A DNA stretch of 64,000 nt from Monilinia fructicola (Eukaryota; Ascomycota; Leotiomycetes; Helotiales; Sclerotiniaceae), in the NCBI GenBank assembly GCA_008692225.1, contig VICG01000006.1, positions 1,307,501-1,371,500 on the forward strand, read 5' to 3'. Within the stretch, counting starts at the first letter, position 1, and every line of letters starts with the position of its first letter. A program made the translations under genes and the position numbers. Positions 13,432 to 25,083 of this stretch are shown here, piece after piece. The notes under the pieces are model-generated. The model saw only the letters and a list, made by a program, of their open reading frames with translations, searched no databases and was not told the DNA's origin.

Positions 13432-14258
13432 GATGATGTATGAAATGTCAGGTTACAATGTTAGAGCCCGTTATTTGGCATCCATCTGCAGGATAAATGA
13501 AAAAGCGATGGTGTAAGTAGGTATTAGGTAGTTAAGGATAGGAGGTAGATACACAAAAGTATATATGTCATCTAAAACCAAAGTAGAATAAAATCCCATA
13601 AGACGCAGGTCCCTAAAGGAGGTAGTCCTCTGTCGGCCAAGATCTCTCATATAACCCGAACGATACCCCCAAGCCCAAACTTGACAACAGAAAGAACAAC
13701 GCAAGAGTACAAAACAAAACATCGAGCCGTCCCCAAAGTCACAGGAAGATACACGATAGGTTCATGATCCTCGATAAGAAGATAACCTACTGTAGATACC
13801 CGTACCCCGCTCGCTTGGCCGCCTCGCATGAAAACGCCCGATTTGGTGGTACCCCTCAGATGTAGGCGACAGAAATTAACCTTATTGGTCAGAAATTGTC
13901 AGAGTTTCGTGTGTTGGCATTGCATCCGGATGTTATGCATGCTGCTTGCTGATGATCAGGATAGGAATGGAATGGGATACAGGATACGACCCCGCATTAT
14001 CATTTGATGGGCATTTTCTCCACTTCGGTGGACATGTTGATTGTGGCCGGGAGGCTTTCGGATGTATACTTATTGGTATCTTTGGATGTCGATTCACGTA
14101 TGGAAGATGTTTTAGGTATCAGGTTAAGTAGGATATCTGTGATGATCCTGAGGGATATACCCGGCCCGATAAACCAACTACTCATCTAGATAAAAAATTT
14201 GAATCTTGCAAACTTCACTAGAAGTATAGATACAACTTCCAACCCAGGACCGCATTCA
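13432..14258. promoter_or_regulatory. Shared upstream region of two divergent monooxygenases
   Basis: About 830 bp between the two start codons, with no other coding frame of note. It must contain both promoters. No specific binding site can be named from sequence alone. Confidence 0.5.
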
Positions 14259-16294
14259 ATGGACATCACCAATCAGGTGACAATCATAGGAGCCGGCCCA
14301 GCCGGTCTCATGTTAGCGTAAAACCCCCAGTTACTACCATCTCTCCCCAGATAAATCTCAACTGACAACGCCAGCTGCACCCTCGCTCGTTACGGAATCC
14401 AAGTTAAAGTCCTCGATGATAGACCGTCCTCCACTGCCACCGGTCGCGCCGATGGCCTACAGCCCAAAACCATAGAAACACTCAAACAACTCGGTCTTGC
14501 ATCCTCTTTACTAGAAAAGGGTGTTAAAGTATATGATATTTGTTTCTGGGTGAGTTAGCCGCGTTATTGTATCACAGGACGATTGAAACTGATGAAGTGT
14601 AGAAATCGACTGCGACGGAAAAATTGCATCGGATAGCTAGGGAGATACATTATCCGGCCGACGTGGTAGATCTGTTAGATCCGCATCTTTTGCTTATTCA
14701 CCAGGGCATGATCGAAGATGTATTTATCCAGGATCTTGCGGCGCGAGGAGTGGAGGTGCAGAGGAATTCCTCGTTTGTGAAATTTGAGATGGCGGCGAAT
14801 GAAGATATACAAGTAGAATATGTAGATCTAACCACCCATTCGAACAAACTTTTAAAGACGAAGTATCTTGTAGGTTGCGATGGCGCTCATTCCAATGTGA
14901 GGAAATCGATAGAGGGCGCAGAGATGGAGGGAGAACAGAGCGGAAGTGTCTGGGGGATTCTGGACGCAGTAATCGAGACGGACTTTCCGGATTTGTGGAG
15001 TAAGACCGTGGTTCATGCAGAGAAGGGTGCGATTCTTGCGATACCGAGGGAGAGGAATATGACGAGGCTTTATATTGAGTTGCAGGATACGGCAGAGGCG
15101 AACTCCCGAGAAGTTGTGCAGGATTTTGTGATGGAGAGAGCTGCGGAGATTTTCAGCCCTTTTGTGTTGAAGTGGAAACGGATTGGTGAGTATAATTTTG
15201 TGGACGAGCTGGAGATTGGACTGACCTTTATAGAATGGTTTGCCGTTTATAGGTTTGGTCAGAGAGCGGCCAAACGCTTTTCAGATGATAGTCAGCGCGT
15301 ATTCATAGTCGGAGATGTAAGTTGAAGGAACCACACATTATCGTCCAAGCTTCGAGGCATCGGTCTAACAACCAAATAGGCAGCACACACGCACTCCCCA
15401 AAAGCAGCGCAAGGGATGAACGTATCAATGCACGACTCATTCAACCTATCCTGGAAACTAGCCCTCATCATTAAGTCCCTGGCCCTCCCGTCTCTCCTCC
15501 AAACCTACACGCAAGAGAGAAGGTCCGTAGCTCTCGACCTGCTCGCCTTCGACTTCGAACACGCCAACGCGTATTCCGCCGGTGACCCCCAGGCGCTCGC
15601 CGCCAACTTCGCGCAGAACGTAAGATTTATCTCTGGACTTGCAGAATACACCGAGAATATTCTGAATGAAACTCACGTCACAGAGCATAGCAAACAACGC
15701 GGAGGCGTATTGAAGCCCGGTGCTTTACTGCCACCAACCAAAGTGACGCGATATGTTGATGCAAATCCCGTTGATTTGCAGCTTGATATCCCTCTCCTTG
15801 GACAGTTTCGCATTTTTTTCTTCGTGTCGGATATTCACCGTGCTTCTGGATGCTTGGAGTATATTTTTGGGAAAGTGAATGATCCTGCGACGGTTCTTGG
15901 GCGTGTTTCTGCTGCAGCATGTAGAGCTATGTTTAAACCGCAAGAAACGGAGATGGATGAATATCTCCAGCCAAATAGGTACATAGGTGTGAGTAAGCTA
16001 TTTACATATGCATTAGTAACAGAGATGCCGAAGAAGAACTTTGAGATCGCAGATTTGCCTCCCATTTTGCAAGATAGTAAATGGACGATATATGTGGATG
16101 ATATTGGTAAGGATGGAGAAGGTTGTACGAAAAAATGGGTGGGCAAACTTATAGGGAATGAGATGGCTATTGTGAATGTCAGGCCTGACGGATATGTAGG
16201 ATCTCTGAGAAGATTCAAAGCCGAAGGAGTAGATAATGGTGATGAGGTGGTGAAATGGTTGGAGGAATACTATGGTGGATTTTTGGGAAGTTGA
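14259..16294 (+). CDS. FAD-dependent aromatic monooxygenase, phenol 2-monooxygenase family
   Basis: Hydroxylates a phenolic ring using NADPH and O2 by family precedent. The start ATG at 14259 opens directly on the FAD-binding [10 protein letters not shown]. Also visible are [13 protein letters not shown], the DG motif [12 protein letters not shown] and the GD motif [21 protein letters not shown]-terminal part with [10 protein letters not shown] and FRIFFFVSD corresponds to the thioredoxin-like dimerisation domain of phenol hydroxylase. Four introns are clear: 14318-14374, 14550-14602, 15186-15233 and 15317-15379. All are GT..AG and restore the family sequence (for example [14 protein letters not shown] across the third). 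No frameshift is seen. Head-to-head with the salicylate-hydroxylase-type gene, which suggests a small aromatic-degradation or secondary-metabolite module. The family is secure; the substrate is unknown. Confidence 0.88.
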
Positions 16295-17083
16295 AAGGTA
16301 TCGCTGCCATCACTTAAACAATAGAAGTCAATTGATGACGAGCCGTTTTATTTCTACTTCGAAATAAGTGATGTTGGACTGGATGCTCATCGACCGTCAG
16401 CCATATCCATCTCATGATTCTCATATCGTCTTGCATTGCCATTCGTATGATTTCAAAAATTTTATTGCGCATCGTGAAATCAACCCCTTATCATCCCCAT
16501 GGTCTTTGACATCAAAACACTTCCGGTGACCCCTTCTCAAATGTCCTTCCGGTAAGCTTCCGCTACCCCTCTCAAAGTTCCTACACGCTGTCTCCCACTC
16601 CCTACTTTCGACACCCCTTCGCAATTTGATTTACAATTCATAACTTGAACGGCCCTCCCAATTAATACTAATACACAGGAATCAATTGGACCATAGATTC
16701 ACTTGCACCTAGTCACTGGCATCATCTAATAAACAAAAGGCTAGTCGCATAGTAGCAGCAGGTAACAAGTATGTAAATTTAACCTCACTTGAGCGACGAA
16801 CGCGAACACAATGCGCGTTGGTATTGCATGTCAATTTGGATAGCCATACGCGAGGTGATGATTGTTGTTGAAAACGAGGCACGGGATGGTTGGGTTGACG
16901 GTAGCGTCAATTCATTCAAGACTCTACATTAGGGAAAAGGGATATCTCATGTTAAAATGCCTCTCTCTAATGGTGCTAGATGGAGGCACTGCCTAAAACG
17001 CCTCGCTAAACCTCGAGTTCAGTAACCAGAACTTCCCAACCCCAGACCCCAATATTACATATGCATTGGTATGCCCCAAAGTA
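16295..17083. other. Gene-free gap between two converging genes
   Basis: Contains the 3' ends of the phenol-hydroxylase-type gene (+) and the UvsD gene (-). No coding frame or repeat of note was seen. Confidence 0.6.
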
Positions 17084-19362
17084 TCAATCACCGATTTGAC
17101 ACGACAAAGCTTCCTGTATAGCTTCTCCTTCCTCAGGCGTAACAACCATCTCCAGCATTTCCAATGCACATCCTGGTATATCCGGATCAATGCCTGACTC
17201 AAAAACTAGATCATCCTCCGAAAAATTCAATCTAGCTAAACAGAGTAGATATTTTTGCGAGCCACCACGAATAACCGATAGTTTCTTTTGCATATCAAAT
17301 TCGTACTGAGTGACAAGATGGAACAGGAGACGAGTTGCTAGACTTATGAGACGAGCGCTGAAAATAGTTAGTGACAAACGCTGGAGGATTGAAGGAATGA
17401 TTACCTATCCTCACGACCTGCTCTATGATCATATAAGCTATCCAATTCGTCACTTATTAGACTGACAAGCCTCCCAATAGCATTTGGATGAGAAACAAGT
17501 GCTTTTCCAGCATATGGCGATCGAGTCATACCAGTCATCAGCAATATAATATGAATACGTAATTTTAAGACGATGTCGGCCTCAACCTTACCCAAGCTTG
17601 TAGGTAGAACTTCAAACAGTGGATAAGTTAGACGTTCTATGATATGACCGGCATTTGTGGATGCTCTGAACTTGGGATTGTCATCTGGATTGCTACCAAA
17701 AACTGTCCTTCAAAACACCAGTAGATAGGATTCGTAGCATCCATTCAAAATCTGATACCGGCTGGTTCTGACTCAGCATAAGAAGAACAAAGTCCCATCG
17801 CATCAATTTCCAAAACCTAGTAATATGCTCTTGTTCAGGGACGCAACCCAGTGCAGTTAAGTGAGTGAGAGCTAGACAAGCGGAAACATCGATGTCTTTA
17901 TCATAAGGATCAGGTAATTCGTTCTTGAACCGAGGTATAGCTACGAGATCAGCCGTTTTTTGTACCAACGGAATGAGTTGGTCGATAATATGCGGTACAA
18001 TCGAGAGTGTTTTAAGCTCCAGCGCAAACTTTAGAATGTCCACAAATAAGTAAATGGGAGCATAATATCTTTCATCCATACACTTGGACCATAACTGTAT
18101 CAAAAACAAGCAAAATTCAGATGGCACCTCTGATATAGGCTTTTTGGCACCAATCCTCGGCATTTCTCCCAGGATCAATGACGAGAAAGATTCATTTGGG
18201 GATGAGGGCAAAGCGTGCTTGCCAAGTGCTTCCAAAGTCCTCAAGTGATCACGACTAGGTCGATGATCTAGCATTGCGGCAAGAAACTCTGATCGATCAT
18301 CTTGTATAGCAAGTCTTTCTAATATTGATTCATCTAACAAGGGAGTTTTCTGTGGCAACTGTGAAGGTTGATCCGGAACAGGCATTATATCCAAAGCACT
18401 AGCTGAAGGGCTATCATTTGCTTTCCTTTTGCGTTTTGCTGCTCTTGAAGGCGTGCTTACTAAACGTTTCTGAAATTTCGATGGGGAAATCTTGCTAGGA
18501 GAAAGGGCTTCAATTTCATCATCATCGAACCCGTCCCTGAATGGCATTGGTTTTCGTCTTCTTTGGGGTCACCGCCTGTACATCTTTCGAGTTTTTAGCC
18601 TTGTTTAGTTTTCGGACTCGTTCAGTCTCTTCAAATAGGTCTTGCTTTGTAAAATCTCGCTCAATTGCGGCATTTTTAGCAGCAACCTCTGCAGCCTCCC
18701 TATCTTTCTGTAGCTTTGCTAATTGCTCCGCGTGTAACTTTTCTTTCGCTGCCTGTGCGCGTTCATATTCCTTTTCTGATTTATCTATCTTCTTACGTAG
18801 AATAGAGATTTCGCCATTTTTTGATAAAGCTTCCTGTTCGAGAGCTTTGTTTTTTTGCTGTAACTGTTAACGTAGTCAGTAACTTTGTTCAGGGATAATA
18901 AGCCGAAGCCAGAAATACCTCTTGTATTAATTTCCTGAGGGCCTCATTATCACCATCCGCGACCGGTTGACCCCCTTGGAGGGAAAGATTCGAAGTTTCT
19001 CGTGATATCGAGGCCGAATATGGCTGTGGTAAATGATCTGCTTGACGAGCAGGAGGAGGAGCAAGATTATTTCCAAGCGCATAGCGTTGCTGTCGAAATT
19101 CTTGCCGGGAAGCTTGATTGACATTATTTCTAGGTAGATATGGTACAATCGCAGGCGCGCTCCTGGCTTCATCTATAACTACTGCATCATCTAAATCATC
19201 ATCTTCAAACTCACCTCCATAATCTGACGAAGGAGGGGGTTTAACTTGAGCTTGAGTGAAGGCTATGGCATTATTCTCAAGTTCTTCTAAAGCATCTGCT
19301 GGTATATCGTTGAGGAAATCATCATCTGAGAAATTATTCTCGCCATCTTCGTGAGGTGCCAT
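17084..19362 (-). CDS. DNA damage checkpoint protein Rad26/UvsD (ATRIP homologue), two frameshifts
   Basis: ATRIP-family partner of the Mec1/ATR kinase, acting in the nucleus at RPA-coated DNA. The start ATG at 19362 (MAPHEDG) is preferred to an in-frame ATG at 19443 because the extra residues are low-complexity Asn/Tyr. The acidic N-terminus FSDDDFLNDIPADALEELE matches the RPA-binding region. It is followed by a coiled coil rich in K, E and A (about 18555-18866), a basic/Ser segment SPSKISPSKFQKRL and a long helical C-terminal part ending CQIGD. The introns at about 18868-18921 and 17346-17405 splice cleanly. Two breaks split the frame, each explained by one extra base: the T run at 18551-18554 and the A run at 17698-17702. 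In both cases removing one base restores continuous family sequence, so an assembly error is the simplest reading. Flanking genes are unrelated. Confidence 0.8.
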
Positions 19363-19795
19363 TCCATCTCTGTAGTTATGGTAGTTATGGTAATTATTGA
19401 AGTTATCGAGGTTATCAAAAACATTTATTATGTTGAATATCAATGAATGGATGAATGAATTGATTCACAGCCTTGTATTGTAGAACGACTACAAGTACCT
19501 AGGTAGGTAATAATTATTGATCAATCCATATGAAATTCTGCCACCGCCTTTCGGATCTCGGAATTAAAATTTATCCGTATCCGTAGCCTCGTATATAACC
19601 TAGAATAGAAAACAGATCTCAAGAGTCCATAGGTAGTAGAAGTAATGATTATTTATATTAATTAAAATATAGATAAAATATAATTGACTAACTATTAACT
19701 GTTAATAAAGATCTAGTTATATAGAGATAGATAAGAATATATATTTTGGATTATTTAATTAATGAGAAAAAAGGAAAAAGAAGAATAATAATATT

Positions 19796-20030
19796 ACTCG
19801 TCTATTAGAACTAAAACTACTCGACTACGACTACGACTACGACTACGACTACGACTACTACTACTACTCTTACTTATATATATAATATTGATATATTATT
19901 TGTATAGAAATAATAAAGAAATATATATATATAATTATTTTATCAAAAATAAGAAAAAGAAGAAGAATACTTAGTAATACTAATACCACTCGTCTATTAG
20001 AACTAAAACTACTCGACTACGACTACGACT
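19796..20030. repeat. 43-bp direct repeat, two copies with CGACTA tail
   Basis: The same 43 bases occur at 19796-19838 and 19988-20030. The first copy continues into a longer CGACTA/CTA microsatellite (to about 19868). Purine-rich AAAAAGAAGAA sequence precedes both copies, so the duplicated block is probably longer, with a period of about 192 bp. Confidence 0.85.
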
Positions 20031-20156
20031 AGGAATCGTATATGAATATAACATTAATATATTGTTTGCATGAAGTCAATCAATTTCCACCTGGGCAAGC
20101 ATCTTTTGCCTTAGTAGAGTAATAATCATTTATCTTATGTTTTTAAAAACATATTG

Positions 20157-20207
20157 CTTCGTCTTCGTCTTCCTCTTCGTCTTCCTCTTCCTCTTCCTCT
20201 TTCCTTT
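20157..20207. repeat. CTTCGT/CTTCCT microsatellite
   Basis: About 50 bases of hexamer-like CTTCGT, CTTCCT and CTTCCT units on the + strand, in non-coding DNA upstream of the CDP-DAG synthase gene. Confidence 0.85.
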
Positions 20208-20749
20208 CTTATCTTTGACTTTACTCCAATACTTTACTTCCCCTTAGTAATAACAAGTCTTCGAGATAATACAAGTAGATTGATTATCTGTCTAATTATC
20301 ACAAGCAAACGCTCTGATACCAATCGCTACTGTTTGTTGGTAGTTCGTGGTAAATAAGTTACAAGTAACTTTATTACTTTAGATCTTCCAGGGTTTCTTT
20401 TACTTTTGGCTGACGTAGGAGTAGAACTAAAAGAGGAGCCATAACTAACTTCGCATCACTAAAAAAAAGTACACCCACTTCAGGACCACTTCAACCTCAA
20501 CTGAATTCGCGACGCTTATAATATTTGATTGTACTATCGGGTCATTTCTTTCGCACGCTTTCGCACGCATCTTTCCTCCTTACACATGCGGAGTCGTGGA
20601 TTGAGAAGCAAATATTGACGCATCCGGCTTTCGCGGTACAGAACAATTGAAAGGATCATAAGAGAGGAGAATCGCTTTGCCAAGATCTGATTAGAATTTG
20701 CAAACTTACATACAGTGGGATCACAGCTCTGCGAAAAAAAAAAGGAAAG

Positions 20750-22319
20750 ATGGCAAAACCACGAGGAATCAAGTTCAATCATCGAAATGGTCGCGCCGGT
20801 AGTGATGGTCGCAGAAGTAGTTTCTCGGATATCAGCGAAGCTGCGTCGGAGCCAAGCTCCCCATCGAGAATATCCAAGGCAGATGGTGCAAGCGACGAGA
20901 AACAGGAGGTGAGATATGCGCCCACAAAACAATCTTGGAGCACTGGCTAACGGCGGTGATCGCAGACAGTTGTAGTTGTCCCATCGGAATACGAAAAGAA
21001 GAAGCAGACATTCATTACTCGATCGATTTGGACATTTGTGATGATAGGGGGGTTCTTTGCGTCAATGTTCATGGGGCACATATATATCATTGCGATTGTT
21101 ACCGCGGTACAGATAATATCGTTCAAGGAAGTCATTGCGATTGCAAATGTACCCAGTCGAGCTCGTCGGTTGCGCTTTACCAAGGCTTTGAATTGGTATT
21201 GGTTAGCGACTACGATGTACTTCTTATATGGCGAGAGTGTTATATACTACTTCAAGCACATTGTCTTGGTTGACAAAGTTCTGTTGCCTTTCGCGACACA
21301 TCACAGGTTCATCAGCTTCATGCTTTATACAATCGGTAAGGGGTACTTTTTGAAAACGTCAAGTAATGCTAAGCTAACGCTATTAAGGATTCGTATTCTT
21401 TGTTGCCTCACTTCAAGCAGGACACTACAAGTTTCAGTTCACACAGTTTGCCTGGACTCATATGGCTCTATACCTCATTGTGGTCCAAGCCCATTTCATC
21501 ATGAACAATGTCTTTGAGGGAATGATCTGGTTCTTCTTACCAGTATCTTTGGTCATCTGCAATGATATATTTGCTTACATCTGTGGTATCACATTTGGTC
21601 GAACTCAACTTATCAAACTTTCACCCAAGAAGACCGTGGAAGGATTTGTTGGTGCTTGGATTTTGACAATCATTTTCGGTGTCGGTATGACTAATGTTCT
21701 CATGCGCTACAAATACTTCATTTGCCCTGTAAACGTAAGTTGACTCCTCAATTGGTCCCTTGTACAACGACTAATCCTACGCAGGATCTTGGTGCCAACC
21801 TCTGGACCGGTCTTGAATGTACACCAAACCCAGTTTTCTTGCCCCACGTTTACCAACTCCCTATCTGGTTTCCAGTCTGGAAATCATTCTCCATGGCACC
21901 TATGCAAGGCCACATACTTGTATTTGCAACCTTCGCATCACTCATCGCCCCATTTGGTGGATTCTTCGCATCTGGACTCAAACGAACTTTCAAGATCAAG
22001 GATTTTGGCGACTCAATTCCAGGACATGGTGGAATCACCGATCGCATGGATTGCCAATTTATCATGGGGTTCTTTGCCTACGTCTATTTCCACAGCTTTA
22101 TTGCTATCTACAAGGTATCACTGGGGGGTGTCATTGAAACCGTGATCAACGGTTTAACTCCAGAAGAACAAATGGAGCTAGTAAAGGGAATTAGCAAACA
22201 CCTTTACAATCAAGGGGTCATTGCCGAGGGGGTAAGCTCGTCATCGATATCTCCGTACAACTCTTACTAACACCTCACAGGTATTGGATTGTCTAAACGT
22301 GGTAGTCGGTAAGAGATAA
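20750..22319 (+). CDS. CDS1: Phosphatidate cytidylyltransferase (CDP-diacylglycerol synthase)
   Basis: Makes CDP-diacylglycerol from phosphatidate and CTP, the precursor of phosphatidylinositol and other phospholipids, in the ER membrane. The ATG at 20750 begins a Ser-rich cytosolic tail. Then come several hydrophobic helices (for example FVMIGGFFASMFMG and IVTAVQIISF), the conserved SPKKTVEGFVGA, and the family signature in the segment SGLKRTFKIKDFGDSIPGHG followed by GGITDRMDCQ. Introns 20909-20965, 21336-21387, 21735-21784 and 22232-22280 are GT..AG and keep the frame. The stop is at 22317-22319 after a short last exon. The frame is clean throughout. Length and topology match yeast Cds1 and other eukaryotic homologues. 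Confidence 0.95.
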
Positions 22320-23470
22320 TGTGCTGCATGCAAGCATGAGTCTCTTTCTTCAATAGAAGTTCTATTTCTTCGTTACGAATGATGAGTTTTAACAAAATAC
22401 ATGGAGAATCTTCACACGTGTATAATATCCTTTCAATTCTCGGTTTATATCCTTGTTTTTGGATTCTCCAATTGGTGTATACGAGCGATGGTTTATGACA
22501 GTGAGGGTTTGGTGGATGAATGGGATGAGTCTACACCGTCCTCCTTTTTAGCGGATCGGTCTTTTAATCTGTTGAGCTTGGTGGTTTTAGCTAAACATAG
22601 CGTTGGTTATAGTGAGAAAACTTAAAGATTCTGGTCGAAATGAACTTTATTATGAAAGGTCACAGATTTTACGCTACTATAACGATTTGGGCGATAGGAA
22701 TTTGATACTGAGATTTGTATTGCTAATTTCAAATTGAGATAGTTCTCGCCAAGATGAATGTTCGGGATACTGAATGATTGATGGCGGTTTTGATATTGAC
22801 GCTCGAAATGTATTCTTAATTTATTGTGAGATCTTCATACATTTGTCTTCTAGAACTATGAATTCTTTGTTTCGAATCTTTTAAGTATGGGTATTTTACC
22901 ATCAAAGATAGATTATGGCTGAGGTTCCTTGATTGAATGTTCTCGACACTGTTGCCATATGAAACTTAGTTATGAGATCTGGCATCGAACTCAGAATGGA
23001 ATTTTGGGTTAGATGATTTTTCGATGCAGTCGCATTTTTGACGAAAGAACTACTTTTATGAAGAGGAATGTCTATGTAGAACTTTCATTGGTTAACGAAA
23101 GGCAGAATAGTCGGTAAGTTCCGAGAATTCAACCGAGAAAGCTGGGAAAGGAGAAAATAAGAACAAAGCAACTACTAGGAGGCTGTGACTGGACAAGCAG
23201 ATCTTGTGTCATCATGGAGAAAGATACTGGAAAGTACAAGGAGATCCTAGAAATCCCATGGCCTATTTTATTTCCAAGAATGTACGCTTAAACGCATCTT
23301 GATCCTCTAACCCACACCGATTTTGACATTTGCCATGAAGAGGTCATTCTTTATACTGAAGACTCCTTGTCTTATTTATATTACTTCGAGTATTTCATGT
23401 GAAGGATCTTCTGCTGTAATTAACACAACTTCCTTCAACATTATTTGTTCGAGCATACGAGGACTTTCCA
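22320..23470. other. Gene-free intergenic region
   Basis: Contains the 3' end of the CDP-DAG synthase gene and the upstream region of the following PTH11-like gene. Only short, unrecognisable frames are present. Confidence 0.6.
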
Positions 23471-25083
23471 ATGGCCTTATTCAGTAATGTCGCTCAAATG
23501 TTCATTTCAATTTTGAGCTTTTTTTCGGAAATCAATATGAATACTTCTCAAGTGGATATACTCAAGCAACTACCCCCCGAAGCTCTTGCGACCACGCCAG
23601 CTTTGGCTCCACCACCAGGCATAATACCTAACCCTGAACACCCCATAAGTAGGGGTCATCTTCTTATCGTTGTCAATTCTATAGTGGCAGCTATAATGGT
23701 AATTTGTTATGTCATTCGAGTATATACAAGGGCGATAATCCAGCGAAGGGTAGCTTGGAGTGATTGTTAGTTGCGTCTCTTTTCTCTGACTTCAAAGAGC
23801 TAATTGGCCTATAGTCACTCTATTCGCTGGCTTCGTAGGTGATGTTCTACTGGTCAGCTTATTGCAATATTCTAAAACCTTTGACTATAGCTGTGTTGTT
23901 TAACAATTTATATCGGCCAGATGTTGTGTACGCCAATTCCCTCGCCAGACCAATAATCCACTGATCTCTGTATAGTTGTCACTCCTGGCGGTGGTGTGGG
24001 TGTTCATCAATGGGATGTATCATTGGCACGCCTATTGTCTTGGCGTAGCTTGATTGTAAGTGACATTTTACTACCCCAAATCCTGTGTCAAAAGTTCCAC
24101 ATCAACTTTGAGACTCACATCAACAGCCATTGTATGCACTTTTATACATCGCAAATCCTGCCTTCGGCTTGGTAAAGCTATCGATATTCATGATGTATCT
24201 CGAGATATTTGTGGGGTTACGCTGGATGCGAATCTGCGTTTACATCGGCGCAACAACTTCCTGCGTCTTCTACATAACTCTTACTACCCTCGTCATTTAT
24301 TTCGGAACACCCTTTGATGACGAAACATGGCAGACCCTCTTACTCACTTCCCACTGGGAAACGGTAAAAGTTTTAGCTTATCCTTCAGGTTCTGTGGGGC
24401 TGGCAATCGATGTTTACCTTTTCATCTTACCACTTGTTGCGCTCATAAATCTGCGTATACCGCCAAAGAAGAAGGCCCTTACGATGATTGGTCTTGGCAC
24501 CGGAGTACTGTACGTTTCAACTATTGCTGATCTCTAAAGCTTTGTCCTTGCTGATGGTTTCCATGACAGCGCTTGTACTGCGTCTGTTTTAGGAATTGTA
24601 TATAGAGCGGCGCTTAATCAAAGTCCTGATTTTACATGGTGGATTGTTCCTGTCGTCATTGTTGGGTGAGTCGATTTCCCTCCTAACACCATACATACCA
24701 TTTATTCTCAATGCTGATGGCAAGATAGATTGGTCGAATTATTTAGCGGCATTATAATCTGCTGTTTTCCGTCTCTGCTTCTTTTCTTCCGCACTTACAG
24801 CAACTGGTTCATGAAAATGGGTACGCTGGTTTTATATTGCTTGCCGTGTACCAAGTACAAGAAATCCACTGCAACGGCCAGCGATAGCCATGGATCGGAT
24901 CATAGTGCCCAGTCGCCACAGCCCGCCATGGATAATAATCTGTATCCGGGGCTCGATACGAGGGGAGCTCTTGAGGTCATGACATCTGGCGATATTGAAT
25001 GTGGGCCTTTAGATAGCACGGTCATGCAAACGCATTGCGAGAAAGCTGCCGAGGGCCCTGTAGATGGGATGGCGAAATGTTGA
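23471..25083 (+). CDS. PTH11/rhodopsin-domain-like seven-helix membrane protein
   Basis: Fungal integral membrane protein of the expanded PTH11-type/'rhodopsin domain' family. Some members sense host or surface cues; most have no assigned ligand. The ATG at 23471 opens exon 1, with the typical pre-helix motif PALAPPPGIIPN and first helix LLIVVNSIVAAIMVICYVI. Later exons carry GGGVGVHQWDVS, the helix series YALLYIANPAFGLVKLSIF, CVFYITLTTLVIYF and GLAIDVYLFILPLVALINL, then ACTASVLGIVYRAAL, and end in a Ser-rich cytosolic tail. Introns are short. The small exons between about 23768 and 24058 are the least certain part of the model. No frameshift is needed. A second member of the family lies on the opposite strand at 26865-28409. 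Confidence 0.78.

Larger units (their letters stand above)
19363..20749. other. AT-rich intergenic region with duplicated microsatellite block
   Basis: Upstream regions of UvsD (-) and CDP-DAG synthase (+) separated by AT-rich DNA (about 19620-20150). It holds a duplicated block ending in CGACTA repeats and a CTTCCT microsatellite. The last 200 bp are more balanced in composition and include the promoter and 5' UTR of the following gene. No gene was recognised. Confidence 0.6.

Noticed and set aside
18541..18870. 109-codon + strand frame rich in Ser, Phe and Cys
   Set aside because: Antisense shadow of the UvsD coiled coil.
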